From: Xenopus tropicalis
Lineage: Eukaryota; Chordata; Amphibia; Anura; Pipidae
Length of the DNA: 64,000 nucleotides
Assembly (NCBI RefSeq): GCF_000004195.4
Contig: NC_030678.2
Coordinates: 62,155,378-62,219,377 of the forward strand
Direction: 5' to 3'
The notes under the pieces were generated by a model that saw nothing but the letters and a program-made list of their open reading frames with translations, was not told the DNA's origin and searched no databases. Shown in pieces: positions 23,077 through 35,291 of the stretch (position 1 is its first letter; each line of letters opens with the position of its first letter). Both the position numbers and the translations under genes were made by a program.

Positions 23077-24322
23077 CAGGTATGGGATCCATTATCTGGA
23101 AATCCATTATCCAGAAAGCTCTGAATCATGGGAAGACTCAATTTTAATCAAATATTTAATGAAATTTTTAAAAAATTATTTCCCTTTTCTCTGTAATTAT
23201 AAAACAGTACCTTGTACTTGATCCAAACAAAGACAAAATTAATCCTTATTGGAGACAAAACAATCCTATTTAGGGGCAGATTTATCAACAAAAGCTCCCA
23301 GCTTTTAGATGGCTTATTTTTTCTTTCAGATTTGTCAGTTTTGTCATGTAATAAATGACAAAAAAAAAAAAAATGTCAGTAAAAAATTACAAATCACAAA
23401 AAAGACAATCTAACATAAGTAGATTCCCACCTTAAACCAGGGCAGGAGAAAACAAAAATCTATTACAAATACAAACAGTGGTGTAACTATAAGCCGCTGG
23501 GTCCCCCTGCAAAAAAATATTTGGAGGGGCCCAGTGTGCACCACAGCCTTACCTACCCCCCTCGCTGCATACAGACGCAGGCACAATCTCTCAGTGGCTA
23601 TAGAGTAAACAGAACCTGTTCCCCAGCCTCCTCCCATGACTGTGGGGTCTGTTTCCTCTATAGCTATGCCACTGAATATAAAGTTAGGTTATGCACAGCT
23701 ATAAACATATTCTTTTTATACTGCTAATTGCTAAGCAAAATAAGTGGGACTGCAGTACAACCTATTTTTTAATGTGAGACACAAAGTAACATGGCCTATT
23801 TGTTATATTGAGACACAAACTGTGGAACTCAGTGTCAGTCACTTGGCTTATGCAAATCAGCATGTCTGGGAAGGAATATAGTGTTTGTGCTAAGGTTTCC
23901 CTTGTTTTGCCTATATACTATCTGGCCCAGTTCAGCCTCAATCCCTGTAGCAGAGTAAATGCTACAGACTAGTCAGTCTACAGGAGTGCTCTGATTGAGG
24001 GACATAGAGAGGTGTCTGTGAATCCAACATATAGGAATCAATGTGCCTGTACACACACAGTGGCTGTGCAGAGGTCTGTAATATTGCTGCAATTGATGCA
24101 CCACTGTCACTGTTGTGGAGGAAGTCTCTTTAGCTATAACTTTGTAACAGTGCAAAATGATATTGTCAACATTTTGTCTAGACATTTTTAATATTATTAA
24201 AAAAAATCATGATTATTCCCCTTTAATGTTTACATTTTTTTAGTAGTGGTCCAAATTAGGAAAAGATCCCTTATCCGGAAAACCCAGGTCCTGAGCATAC
24301 TGGATCACAGGTCCCATACCTG
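23077..24322. mobile_element. MITE family A split by a 0.96-kb insertion
   Basis: The left part (23077-23270, from CAGGTATGGGATCCATTAT to CAAAACAATCCTATT) and the right part (about 24232-24322, from TTTTTTAGTAG to CCCATACCTG) join into one normal family A element. The material between is foreign. The right outer TA is intact at 24323-24324, the left is mutated. This sets the order: family A first, the insert later, and the hAT MITE at 23476 later still or carried within it. Confidence 0.75.
23476..23674. mobile_element. hAT-type MITE, complete
   Basis: Left end CAGTGGTGTAACTATAAG mirrors right end CTATAGCTATGCCACTG. Flanks AATACAAA (23468-23475) and AATATAAA (23675-23682) form an 8-bp duplication with one change. 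It lies inside the insertion that splits a family A MITE. Related end fragments occur near 13582 and 14914-15003. Confidence 0.8.
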
Positions 24323-24324
24323 TA

Positions 24325-25247
24325 CATGTAAGGAGTAACACCAAAAGGCAAATGCAATTCCTGCTTAGAGCTTGAGACATGAAGATTGGGTGGATATTTA
24401 TGGCTAGTAAATTCAGATTTATCACAAAAACTCCCATTAAGGAAGGTTTAATACAGAATTTTAGTGGAAAGGAACTTAAAATAAATTAAAGTGCCAGCAT
24501 AACTTTGCATTTCATTTGACAGGCATTTTCGAACATTTTGTGGTCTCTCATTTTAGGGGCATTTATCAGTTGAAATTCTAATTTACTTAGGAAAATTAAA
24601 AACTAAAAATCATTTTTTGGGACAGCCTGAGTTTTTGTGTGATTCCACTTCTGCTTAAAAAAAGAAATTATTATTTTTTATATATGAACAATATAATATA
24701 TGATGAACATATATTACAATATGATAATATACAGTATATATAAATATATATACATTTATATAGTTTGATGCCCAGTATGGATAGGAATATCTAAAAAATA
24801 AGTTTACACCAGAAGACCATATATTTTTTTGGAAGTACACATTCTGCTGAAACCCAAATACAGTAGGTAAACATTTCTTTCTATGTGAAACTAATAAATT
24901 AGCAAATTAATGAAATATCAGAAATCTCCTCAAATCTTACATTTTACAGCATTTTTTTCCCTTCGTGTTATTAGATATCAATATAAAACATCTTAACTAT
25001 GAATTCTAGCAGTCTTCTGAACTATTTAATACCAAATTTGTATACGATTACACAGATATGTGACATGTACATACCCCAAAATTCACCTTGTGTATACATA
25101 TTTAATGACTTACTGTATATTTTACTACTGCAAACACATACTGCCTTTTTTGTGTGGTCTATATATTCATGTATTACATATACCTTATTTTATAAATGCT
25201 TTCATTGTTTCACTAGCATTGAACCTGACATTGTAGAGATGATACAT
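24325..25247. other. AT-rich, no gene
   Basis: Contains a TA-dense stretch at about 24665-24770 and no supported coding frame. Confidence 0.45.
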
Positions 25248-25951
25248 GGGGGTTGATTCACTAAAGTGCGATTAGCGTTATTGCATGCTTTTTTGCGTTA
25301 AAATTGACGCAAAAAAACTTGCAATTTGCTAAAGTATTATCGCGTGCGTTAAGACGCATATCACATGTGCTAAATTACGCATGATCGCAAGGCGTTAATT
25401 TTAACGCATTGCGTTAATTCTCGCATAGAGATAATACTAACGCATGATTCACAAACACATAAGAAGCGTTAGATGCGCTAAATATCGGATTAGTCTGTGC
25501 GAAAATTAACACCTACTTGAGGCAAGCGGTACTTATAGAAAATTGTGGTTTGTGAGCTTTTGGCAACACAACATGGACTTTGCAGTGGGATTTTTTCTAG
25601 TATGTGTTGGCCCTAGAGTGATGCAGCCTCCAGTTTTCAGGGAAATGGTCATTTGCAGAAAAGTAGTTTTACGAATGTAATGGTTACGTGCGTAAAATCA
25701 TTCGTTAAATCGTGCGCTAATATAGCAATCGGCGAAATACATCGCACGCAGCGGGAATTAACGCACGTGCGGAAAATAACGCTAGAAAACGCTCATCGTG
25801 ACTTAAATAACGCAAACAACATTGCGTATTAATTAACGCAAGTATCTGATTGTGAATCGTGCGTTAAGTCGCAAAAAATAAGAAGCAATTAAATTTTTAA
25901 TGCATGCTATAAGTAGCGCTCGTTTTAACGCACTTTAGTGAATCAGCCCTT
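25248..25951. mobile_element. CpG-rich palindromic MITE, family D, complete
   Basis: Ends 'TTGATTCACTAAAGTGCG' and 'CGCACTTTAGTGAATCAG' are inverted copies. Both halves are filled with 'GCGTTAATTAACGC'-like words ('TTTTAACGCATTGCGTTAA', 'GCGTGCGTTAAG'), giving extensive secondary structure. A non-palindromic core lies at about 25520-25670 and holds no recognised protein. A truncated copy is at 38171. The target duplication is unclear. Confidence 0.75.
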
Positions 25952-28150
25952 CTGTATGCTGTTGGTCATAAGTGAGAGGGCTTTATTTGTATGTCTCCAT
26001 CTTGTACATAAATCAGTAAATTGCACTATATATATTTATAAAATATATGTGGACCCCTCATTCTGTAGAGAGAAATGTCCTCCCTGCAAACTGTTCTCTT
26101 GTATCTCAAATCCCCCTCTTCTCTAATTCTGAAAAAAACAGCCAGGGCAAGCACATGTGCATCTCATAGCTCCTACACCATGCACATCCTTATACCTTCC
26201 TCTGTGTTTTCGCTTACCCTTTCTCCATCCCCTGCCTGTCATGTGCTTCTAATAGGAATCATTGTGCCTTATTTCTATGAAAACATGTATATTCTTGCTA
26301 ACTCCCTACTACACTCACATAAATGCAGACATACACATTATTCCAAGGAAGAAGGGGGAAATGATATTGTCCTTAAAGAAGGTAGCCCAATTTTGGGACT
26401 GTTTAGAAATTCAGTAATTCTGAGGGAACATTCTCAAATATGCTGCTAAAGTTATACTTCTACACTGCAAATTCAACACTACTTCTTTTTCATCCTCAGA
26501 AGCCACAGAAAACAGTAGACACATATAAACCACTTGTCTGCTGTTGCATTCACTTCCTGCACCTCCTCCCAGAGATGCCACTTATTCCCTGCTGTTGCCT
26601 GTAACCTACTAGCCAACCAACTTTTTATTTTTATATTGCCAACATATTCCTTGACCTATATAGAAATATTTATTCATGATTAGGTTCTGCCTTGTGTATC
26701 CTCACCATCATTAAAGAATACAATACTGTCATTATGGGTCAGATACAGATTGCAATGTTTTATTGATGTTTATAGAAAATACCTGAGGCAAACTTTATCA
26801 CAAACCCTTAATGTATAGCTGCAAACATTTTAAAGGTTGACACTCTTGCACCTAATATTTTCTACTTTATTGTAAATTTCAGCAAAATAAATTTAAAGAG
26901 CACTACCTATACATAGGTTAAAATTCATGTTATTCATGCTATTTTCCTGTCCTTGAGGCCTCCCTAGCTAATGTAATTCCTGGCTAACAAACACATAGAA
27001 GGTCAAGGATGCACTTTGCCTTTAAATCTGAAATTCTGAGCATCCTTCCATTTCCATCCATTTACTGCATCTTTATCGATTTGCAATAAATAGTGTATGA
27101 GAGCCTGGAAATGTACTGCTTACATAAGCTCCTGTAACAGTTGCTTCTTTGGCACCAGGTGTCAGCAAGTGTTTGATTGATGCCGTTGTTTTTAATGCAA
27201 TAAATGGAACACAAAGTATTCTCCTGGTGTTTTCAAACTTTTGTCTTCAATATTTCCATTATGGTATCTCATGTTCAACCACAAATAGCTATATTCATTT
27301 AGTATTACTAGAACATTATATCCAGCCACTAAATATTTTTATGAAGCTTCTATTTTTCAAAATCTTAGTGATTTCAACATGTGTGTGATTTATTAGTCCT
27401 TTAACCATTTCAGTACCTAAGCTCTGAACTGAATCCTTTTTAAAGGGACACATTTTTGAAGTGCTGTAAGTTTTCTCCTTTATATATTATAAATGACGAA
27501 TGTATACATTACAAATCACTCTTAATGATTAGTTAAAAAATGCATTTCTGCTTTGCTCTTGCCTTGGCACTAGTTTCACTGTATGAAAACACAATAACTA
27601 GACCTCCCTTACTTGCTTTCTGCCATAAACTCCTTTAGCTTATGCATCACCATTGGGTTCAGGTTCTTCTCTGCCAAAAATGCCAGTGGAGAATATACAA
27701 ACATGTGTGATGAGCCATCAGGTCTATGGAGACAACTTGCTTATTTTGTAGAGAGTAATATGAAAGCCATGTCGGATGCTGCAAATGTAATTTTCAATGG
27801 ATCTTAATGATTAGCAGAAAATATTCACGGCATACTCTAACTAGTAGTATAAAGTGCAATCTAAAGAAAAGTCAATAATAAATGAGCCTTTCATTTGTAG
27901 CCAATAGTATTAAGTTACTAGGATAAGGAAAAACACTGCAGATTTTATAAGACATGAACATATTCATAAAGATTTGAGAATCCATCAGTGTATACATCTA
28001 TCCAAACCAATAAAGGAGTTCACATAATTTAAGAGACTGTAAATGGTGAATAATTAAACACATTGTTCATTTAAATTCCACACATTCCAGTGGTAATTTT
28101 TTTTTACCTGTATGTTTGAATAAAAGCTAAAACTGAAAGGCTTAATCTTC
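25952..28150. other. No gene or clear element
   Basis: About 2.2 kb of unique-looking AT-rich DNA. The open frame at 26075-26449 (124 codons) has no motif and biased composition and is treated as chance. Confidence 0.45.
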
Positions 28151-28299
28151 AAACTCCTCAGTGCCCCCAGTGCATGGGACACTGTGCTAATGGCTGCATG
28201 CTTCTGCATTCCTTTAGGCAGCACTCAATTCAAGAGGGGCTGGGGGAGGCACGTAGGCCTTTTTGATCCAGCGCTCCATGCAGATTGCAGCACACCCCT

Positions 28300-28373
28300 G
28301 GGCGCAAGTGCTTTGTAGATGAGCACTAAGGGGCATGCTCTTGCCCCACCTTAGTGCTCTTGCACTTGCGCCC
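28300..28373. repeat. Compound hairpin of a MITE fragment
   Basis: GGGCGCAAGTGC (28300-28311) pairs with GCACTTGCGCCC (28362-28373), and inside it GAGCACTAAGGGGCA (28321-28335) pairs with the segment at 28342-28359. This resembles a CG-containing MITE end with its flank at 28150-28300. Confidence 0.5.
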
Positions 28374-30265
28374 TGGAAACAAATTTGATAATTAATTGTT
28401 GGTCCTATAATCTATCACGAAATACTGTGTTGCTCAACTTGCTACAATCATCTATTTTCACATGGGTATGACAACACAAGCTTTATGCAAAATGGTGCTT
28501 ATAGTATTATTTCTTTATTAGTTAGAAGAGGAAAATATTTTTTTGTCACTTAGCAGACTGGATTATCTAACAATTTTCTGTAACAGACCAAAAGAATGTC
28601 AATACATTTAGCAAAAATTAGACAATAGAAACAAACAGTAAATTATTAAAGGCTAAGTCATGGGTAATGTGCTTAATAAAAAACAATAACTGTTCCTTTT
28701 CAATATCAATCTGTGAAGAAATCTTTAGGAGCAATTCATGCTTAAGTGGCAGAGGTCAGGAGAGAGCTGGAAATTAAAAGGAAAAAAAGGATTAACTAGT
28801 GTGAACAAAGCAGAATGATAAAGTGACAAGATACTTTAAAGAGAACTTGATTACATGAGAGATCAAGAAAGGAAACTGAGCTGTTGTAGATATAAAAAGA
28901 ATATAAATGAAGAGAAAAATGGGCCAATAAAATCCAATTGGTTCAATGTATATGGCTTTCACTTGTCTGCATATTACAAGGTAACTTTCAATCCAAAATA
29001 GAATATCCAAACCATAGAGCAAAGCACAGTTTTGCCATATTTTTACCTAAAATTCCAGTGTAAATGTATATTCAGAATGCCTGTGATACAAAAATTTTGG
29101 CTCAAAGAATACTTTTTGGTAATTGTGGGTGCAGGTTCTTGAGTATGATGAACTAATATGAACACAAAGTAGAATATATTCTGCAAATTGCAAACAAGTT
29201 GTGGTGTTTACTGTTTCCCTTTTTTTGTGTTCAAATGATGTTGCTTAACATAGATGTTAATTAAGGCACTAGCGTCCAACCAGTCAAGGCAACCCAAAGA
29301 TTAATACCACATACAGGCTGGTGATAGTTCCAGTGTTCCCTAGCATCCATGCACATACTCTCCTTATTTATCAAGGCAGGCTGAATGGGAGCATTTCTGT
29401 TCCACACAATAGCTACAAATTGTTGGGTGTGTACCTTTTTTGAATAGTGTGTATAGTGTGTACCTGTGTACCTTTTGTGAATAGTGCCCATGTGTGTTCA
29501 ACTCAGAATCCAAACTATTGCTTTGCATTTACGCTTCAGTTTGTAAGTAAGGGTGAGTCAATTTTCTGCTACTCTTCCACCACTAACTATCTCTTAAACA
29601 GGTAGCTGAAGCAATGTCCAGCAACAGCCTGCCTTAAATTAAGGAGCAGTGTGTCGTGTAAAGGGCAGTAGCATATAAGATTCTTTATGAAGGTTGTTAC
29701 ATTTATCATTTATTTCCTTAGAGAGATAAAACTAAAAACATTGTACTTAAATGGGTAAATGATGTGATTTTCCATCCAAGATTTTCAAATTTTAAAATCG
29801 GAAAGATCTCATTCAGTGTCTAAATATGATTGGTGCTTTCAAAGAACCAAAGTCAGAACCTCAACAGCTTCCATGGTAACAGTTCTGCTAAGATATACAT
29901 GTGCACGTTTATTTTTCAGTTTTTCTCTCTTTTGGAGCAGTGTTATTTCCTTATTTAACCTTCAAAATATCAGCAAGACTTTTTATATAAATGAATAAAA
30001 TGTTTCATACAAGAAACAATGAAATCAGTTCTAGTAGAATATGCAACTCCAAGACATTTTTCAGAGAGACCTACAAATTATGCAACTTAATATTAGGATT
30101 GAAACAGATCTTCCTCTAGGTTGTCTCTATGTTAAAGCTACCACCCTTGTCCTTTGTGTGTATTTGTCTTTTTTTCTACATTTTTTTAAAATGATAACAA
30201 CAAAATCAAATTATTATAATATGAAAAACTACATTAATAAAGGAAACATAAAATTGTGGGTTATA
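28374..30265. other. No gene or clear element
   Basis: AT-rich DNA with no motif, repeat boundary or credible frame. A short TGTGTA-rich patch lies near 29440-29480. Confidence 0.45.
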
Positions 30266-30593
30266 CAGGTATCGGACCCCTTATCCGGAAACCCGTTATC
30301 CAGAAAGCTCCGAATTACGGAATGCCCGTCTCCCATAGACTCCATTTTAATCAAATAATTCAGAATTTTAAAATTGATTTCCTTTTTCTATGTAGAAATA
30401 AAACAGAACCTTGTAATTGATTCCAACTAAGATATAATTAATCCTTATTGGATGCAAAACAATCCTATTGGGTTTAATTAATATTTTATTGATTTTTTAG
30501 TAGACTTAAGGTATGGAGATCCAAATTACGGAAAGACCCCTTATCCGGAAAACCCTTGGTCCCGAGCATTCTGGATAATGGGTCCTATACCTG
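30266..30593. mobile_element. MITE family A, complete, opposite orientation
   Basis: Begins CAGGTATCGGACCCCTTAT and ends GGGTCCTATACCTG with TA on both sides (30264-30265 and 30594-30595). Its sequence is the reverse complement of 1513-1841 with scattered differences. Nothing is inserted in it. Confidence 0.85.
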
Positions 30594-31338
30594 TACTATA
30601 GTTCCATGGTTTGTTTGGCTATCTGGAAGGTATTTTAGGTAGGCTTAGTGCTTTTGGTACACATTTGTGAGTTCCTATGCAGCAATTTCAAATAGGCTTG
30701 TTAGATGATTAAATATGTAAAATAATATGGAAATTAGTAGATTTCAATTAGTAATAATAATATCTGACCATTATTAAAATAAATTTATACACAGAAGGGG
30801 GTTGTGGGAGCACTCCAAGGCTAAATAGAGTATACAAATACAATGGAAGTGTGACTGATCTGGCCAAATTAACTACAAGCATACAATAAGAACGGGGGAT
30901 TGATCAATGCACATTCCCTGGTCCCCTGTTTCATAAGTAGTATTATAAAGATTGGTAAGCCACCATAACTTGTCAAGGTAAACCCCGTATGGTGGTCCTA
31001 TCATACAGGGTTTCATGGGCGTCCACAGAAGGGGGCAAGAGGGGGCACTTGCCCCCCCCTGGAAAAGTAGCAAAAAAACAAAAACCTTACTCTGTTTCTG
31101 CACTTTCCTCTCAAGCCCGTTTTTGCTGTGCTCCGATTGGATCTTTCTTCTTGTGGATTCTCCAATCAGAGCACAGCTTCCTTGACAGACAGTAAAATTG
31201 ACCAATCAGAGCACAGATGCACACAGGGATCGGGAGATTTTGCAAACTGGAAACAGAAATAAAGACTGAAAAGAACAATCTGCAGCTGTAACTTTACCTA
31301 AGAACCAACTCTCAACTTTTGCTGCAGTTTTCATCCCA

Positions 31339-32135
31339 CAGGTACTATACACAGGTACTATACACAGGCACTATACACAGGTACTATACCCAGGCACTAT
31401 ACACAGGTACTATATACACAGGCACTATACACAGGTACTATACCCAGGCACTATACACAGGCACTATACCCAGGTACTATACCCAGGCACTATACACAGG
31501 CACTATACACAGGCACTATACACAGGTACTATACCCAGGCACTATACACAGGTACTATACACAGGTACTATATACACAGGTACTATACCCAGGTACTATA
31601 CCCAGGCACTATACACAGGTACTATACCCAGGTACTATACCCAGGCACTATACACAGGCACTATACCCAGGCACTATACACAGGCACTATACACAGGTAC
31701 TATACACAGGCACTATACACAGGTACTATACCCAGGTACTATACACAGGCGCTATACCCAGGCACTATACCCAGGCACTATACCCAGGCACTATACCCAG
31801 GCACTATACCCAGGCACTATACACAGGTACTATACCCAGGTACTATACACAGGCGCTATACCCAGGCACTATACCCAGGCACTATACCCAGGTTCTATAC
31901 CCAGGCACTATACACAGGCACTATACACAGGTGCTATACACAGGCGCTATACACAGGCACTATACCCAGGTACTATACCCAGGCACTATACCCAGGCACT
32001 ATACCCAGGCACTATACCCAGGTACTATACCCAGGCACTATACCCAGACACTATACCCAGGCACTATACCCAGGTACTATACACAGGCACTATACACAGG
32101 TACTATACACAGGTACTATACACAGGCACTATACA
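31339..32135 (+). repeat. 13-bp minisatellite, about 61 units
   Basis: The unit is CAGGYACTATACM plus the next C/A, 13 bases long, with Y = T or C and M = A or C. Two units are 15 bases (extra TA near 31405 and 31565). 797 bases minus those 4 extra give exactly 61 units. Because 13 is not a multiple of 3 and no phase contains a stop, an open frame of 286 codons crosses the array, repeating every 13 residues (TQVLYTGTIHRYY-like). This frame is a by-product of the repeat and not evidence of a protein. Confidence 0.95.
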
Positions 32136-32539
32136 GTTCTAAAGAATCACTAGCTGACATTAAATTGTTTTTTGCCTGACCTGACATCTATAATAATTTC
32201 TAATCTATCCCCTACCCTAACACATGGAGGGTAAGTTAACTCTTTCCCTCTGAAAAAGCTCATTGTGTGTTTATATATTTGTTGTTGTTTTTTGCACTTA
32301 CTATTTTTTTTTTTTTTTGTCATTGTTTTGTTCATTTATAGTAAGTTACAGTGGGGCCAATGTTGTGTATCAGTGCCAGTGTTATAGTGCCAGGGCCTGA
32401 ATATCTGCCATCAGTACCCACTGCATCTCCCTGTATATAATGTGCTGGGTTTGTAAATACGGACTGCGTCTCACTGTATATAATGGGGAGTCAGTACCCA
32501 CTGCCTTTCTTGCTATAAAACTAACATAAACACATCTAA

Positions 32540-32928
32540 AGGGGTGGTTCACTTTTAAGTTAACCTTTAGTATGTTATAAAATGGCCTATTCCTAGCAAC
32601 TTTGCAATTGGTCTTTCTAATTAATTTTTTTGAATAATTTGCCTTTCTCTTCTGCCTCTATACAGATTTCAAATGGGGGCCAAAAAATATTGCTCTGTGA
32701 GGCTACAATTTTATTATTATTATAATTTTGTATTACTTATTTTTCTAAGTAGGCCCCTTAACTATTCATATTCCCATCTCTTGTTTAAACCACTACCTGG
32801 TTGCTAGGGTAAATAAGACCCTAGCAACCAGATAGCTGCTGAAATACCAAATGGAGAGCTGCTGAACAAAAAGCTAAATAACTGAAAAACCATTAAAAAT
32901 AAAAGTGAATTGAATGCGAACTACCCCT
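32540..32928. mobile_element. TTAA-type MITE (AGGGG ends), complete
   Basis: Starts AGGGGTGGTTCACTTTTAAG after CTAA (mutated TTAA, 32536-32539) and ends GCGAACTACCCCT before TTAA (32929-32932). Internal mirrored words include 'GGTTGCTAGGGT' and 'ACCCTAGCAACC'. The start AGGRR and the target fit T2-type MITEs of Xenopus. It sits inside the hAT element to the right of the minisatellite. A fragment of the same family is at 51365-51480. Confidence 0.85.
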
Positions 32929-33199
32929 TTAAGCTAACTGATCACAAACACAAATGTTTGCAGATCCCCTAACAGAAGTGCGCGTATGAATACTTTTACA
33001 TCCTAAACATTTTAGGGTAAAAAAAAAAAAAGCACCCCCACCCGCACTTTTGTACAGTATCCCTGGGAGTCAGTGGGAACGGCAAGAGGTAGTTGGGAGG
33101 TTAACTTTTTACGCCAGCAGCGAATCCACTAAGTGTCACATTAGCTGTAGGTCAGTCTGTGTATGGGCCATCTTTAGCCTCCCCTAGTATCATCCTGCA

Positions 33200-33212
33200 A
33201 AAAAAAAATATA

Positions 33213-33253
<41 letters not shown>
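33200..33253. repeat. (A)n/(TA)n tract inside a hairpin
   Basis: A run of A, then TA repeats to about 33253. The tract is bracketed by TAGTATCATCCTGCAA (about 33185) and TTGCAGGATGATGCTA (about 33263), so it occupies the loop of a small stem. Confidence 0.7.
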
Positions 33254-33257
<4 letters not shown>

Positions 33258-33752
33258 CTGTTGCAGGATGATGCTAGCTTACTTGCCCCCCCTTGGAAAA
33301 TTTTCTGCGGACGCCCATGCAGGGTTTACCTTGACGTGGTATGGTGGCTTACCAATTTTATGATCATAAATTTGTAACTAAAAACCCCTGTTTTTTGTGA
33401 ATACATGCACTAGCATAGATAATTTACTTATGAAACAGGGCACCAGGGAATGATTGATCAGTCCCCCTTTCTTTTTTGTATGCATTGGAAGATGAACATG
33501 TGTGTACCACATGGATATTAGTTCATTTTCATTTACAAAAATAGTTTTCGGACAAATGAAACTTACTTAAAGCAGGCATAGTTGGGGTTTGTAAGTGAAA
33601 TAAATCTAAGAATTATTTACACAGCTGTAATCATTTCTGTGTCTGGATTGCCTGTACAGATATTAAATAAGTAGGCTTCACAAATCCACAGACCCATTTT
33701 GGCAGCCAGAGATTTAATACTAAACAAAACTAAGAGGCTCCTCTCATCATTG

Positions 33753-34654
33753 TGTAGGGGTTTACCAAAAACGGGCCCTTAGGACAGGAACCCCTAGGAC
33801 AGACCACAGGGTGGTGCTGGGAAACAGGGACACTGGGATGACTGGGTTGCACATGGTTAATAGGGTGTACAATTGTAGTTCGGGTTATGGCCACAAGGTG
33901 GTGTATAGGCCCATATAAGGGAAGCAGCAGGTGCTGTGTAGGAGTCCTGGGATTGCTCCAGTAATGGAGTGGGTGTCCCGGGCACAGTTCTGAGATAGGA
34001 GTTTTGTGATAGATCGCTCTAGGAGTGATATGTAGAGTAGCGAGTTTAGAATGGGCGGACATGGCCCCTCCAGGAGTAGTAAGCGAGGTTAAGACCTCCC
34101 GGCAGTACATCAGCCGGAGTGCAGGGAATTAAGTGGCTAGGGAAGGTGTACCAAGGCACCACCAGTCCAGGAGGCCGGATCTGAGGATGCCCAGTGAGAG
34201 TACCGGTGTGGGTCCCTGTGGGATAACGTCCTAGCGTGAGTACCGGGGGAACTCTATGGTAGAGTGTCTTGCCGTGAGTACCGGGGAGAGCCCCTAGATG
34301 GGAACACATGTCGGGAGTACCGTTGGGTAGGCCAACAGGAGATGGTACTCAATGAGATGTATGGAGATATACCCTGCACTGTATACTATGGTTAAGCTGC
34401 TCCTGGAGAGGTGTCCGTCCAATAAACCTTTTCATTTACTTCATTCATATACCCGTGTGGTGATATCTATTAGTCCGGAGGGGCACATCAACCTATGAAG
34501 TTCCCAGGGGGTAGGAAATAAGTCCATACCACTATCCCTGGGTGGAGGCACGCCATTGCTGGGAAACGCCTGTCCCCATAATAAGCGGGGCTCAGGACTC
34601 CTGTAGCGCCAAAGCAAGCAAGTAGTACCACAGTGTCTGCACAGGTGGGCTACA
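33753..34654 (+). repeat. Solo LTR of a retroelement
   Basis: Starts TGTAGGGG and ends GGGCTACA, so the tips TGTAG/CTACA are inverted, and the flanks ATTG (33749-33752 and 34655-34658) form a 4-bp duplication. A TATA-like 'CCATATAAGG' lies at 33911-33920 and an AATAAA signal at 34421-34426, giving U3, R and U5 in the forward direction. The GC content is above the flanks. No internal region is present, so LTR-LTR recombination removed it. Ty3/gypsy or another LTR class cannot be decided from the LTR alone. Confidence 0.8.
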
Positions 34655-34989
34655 ATTGCAAGAGACAGAAATGAAAGCATTATCATAATTCTCTTATATG
34701 TGCTGAATATTGCTCAAAAGAAAAAAAATTTAATTTCACATTGCAAGAGATAACGGAGTAATGACAATATTAAAGCTTGATACCTGTTACTTCAATTTCA
34801 TTGTAATGTGAATGGGTATCATTTTTGGCATCAATGCCTAAAAGAAGTCTGTTGTAAATATTGACACATCCCTTGACATACAGTCTTTTCCAAGGTGGTG
34901 GACAAGCAGCATCAATGAGTGCAATATTCATCAGAGCAGGCTGAGCTGGCACATTGGTTCTCTTGAGTGCAAAATATATGCAAGGAATG

Positions 34990-35291
34990 TGTTTTGGACC
35001 GATTCGGCAGCTAATCGGCCCGTGTATGGGCAGAACCGAGCGGCCTGGCCAACCGATATCTCGCCTGAAATTGGCCAGATCTTGATCGGCCAGGTTAGAA
35101 AATCCAGTCGGATCGGGGACCGCATCGGCTCGATCGACTGGCACCCATGTAATCTGATTATTCGTATTATTTTTTTTTAAGCTACTTGCTACCCGATATC
35201 ACCCACCGGTAGGTGGGGATATCGGGTGAAGATCCGCTCGCTTGGCGACATCGCCAAGCGAGCGGATCTTATAGGGTATGGGGACCTTAAC
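34990..35291. mobile_element. CpG-rich MITE fragment with strong hairpins
   Basis: The left half is CG-rich with 'CCGATTCGGC' and 'CGATCGAC'. The right half has two hairpins: ACCCGATATC..CCACC and complement at 35191-35227, and AAGATCCGCTCGCTTGGCGA at 35229-35248, perfectly paired with 35251-35270. The right terminus is near 'TATGGGGACCTT'. The matching left terminus is missing or diverged. Confidence 0.6.

Larger units (their letters stand above)
31015..33319. mobile_element. Non-autonomous hAT element carrying a minisatellite
   Basis: Ends CATGGGCGTCC(A/G)CAGAA and mirror, flanked by identical CAGGGTTT at 31007-31014 and 33320-33327, an exact 8-bp hAT duplication. Both subterminal regions have G/C runs ('GGGGGCAAG', 'CTTGCCCCCCC'). 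The 2.3-kb interior has no transposase. It holds the 61-unit minisatellite, a TTAA-type MITE and a TA tract framed by a short hairpin ('TAGTATCATCCTGCAA' and complement near 33185-33280). Confidence 0.85.
30876..33487. mobile_element. Palindromic element split by a hAT insertion
   Basis: The left flank (about 30876-31014) and the right flank (33320-33487) of the hAT element are inverted copies: 'GATTGATCA', 'TTCCCTGGT', 'CCTGTTTCATAAGTA', 'TTGGTAAGCCACCATA' and 'GTCAAGGTAAACCC' occur in mirrored order. Removing the hAT element and one TSD copy leaves a hairpin with a loop of roughly 20 bases, so the transposon landed at the loop edge of a pre-existing foldback. Confidence 0.65.

Noticed and set aside
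26075..26449. 124-codon frame, possible exon
   Set aside because: No domain, no convincing splice sites, and a chance-like composition in AT-rich DNA.
31319..32179. 286-codon forward open frame with a repeating TQVLYTGTIHRYY-like pattern
   Set aside because: It is produced by the 13-bp minisatellite, which has no stop in any phase. No conserved start context or known repeat protein.
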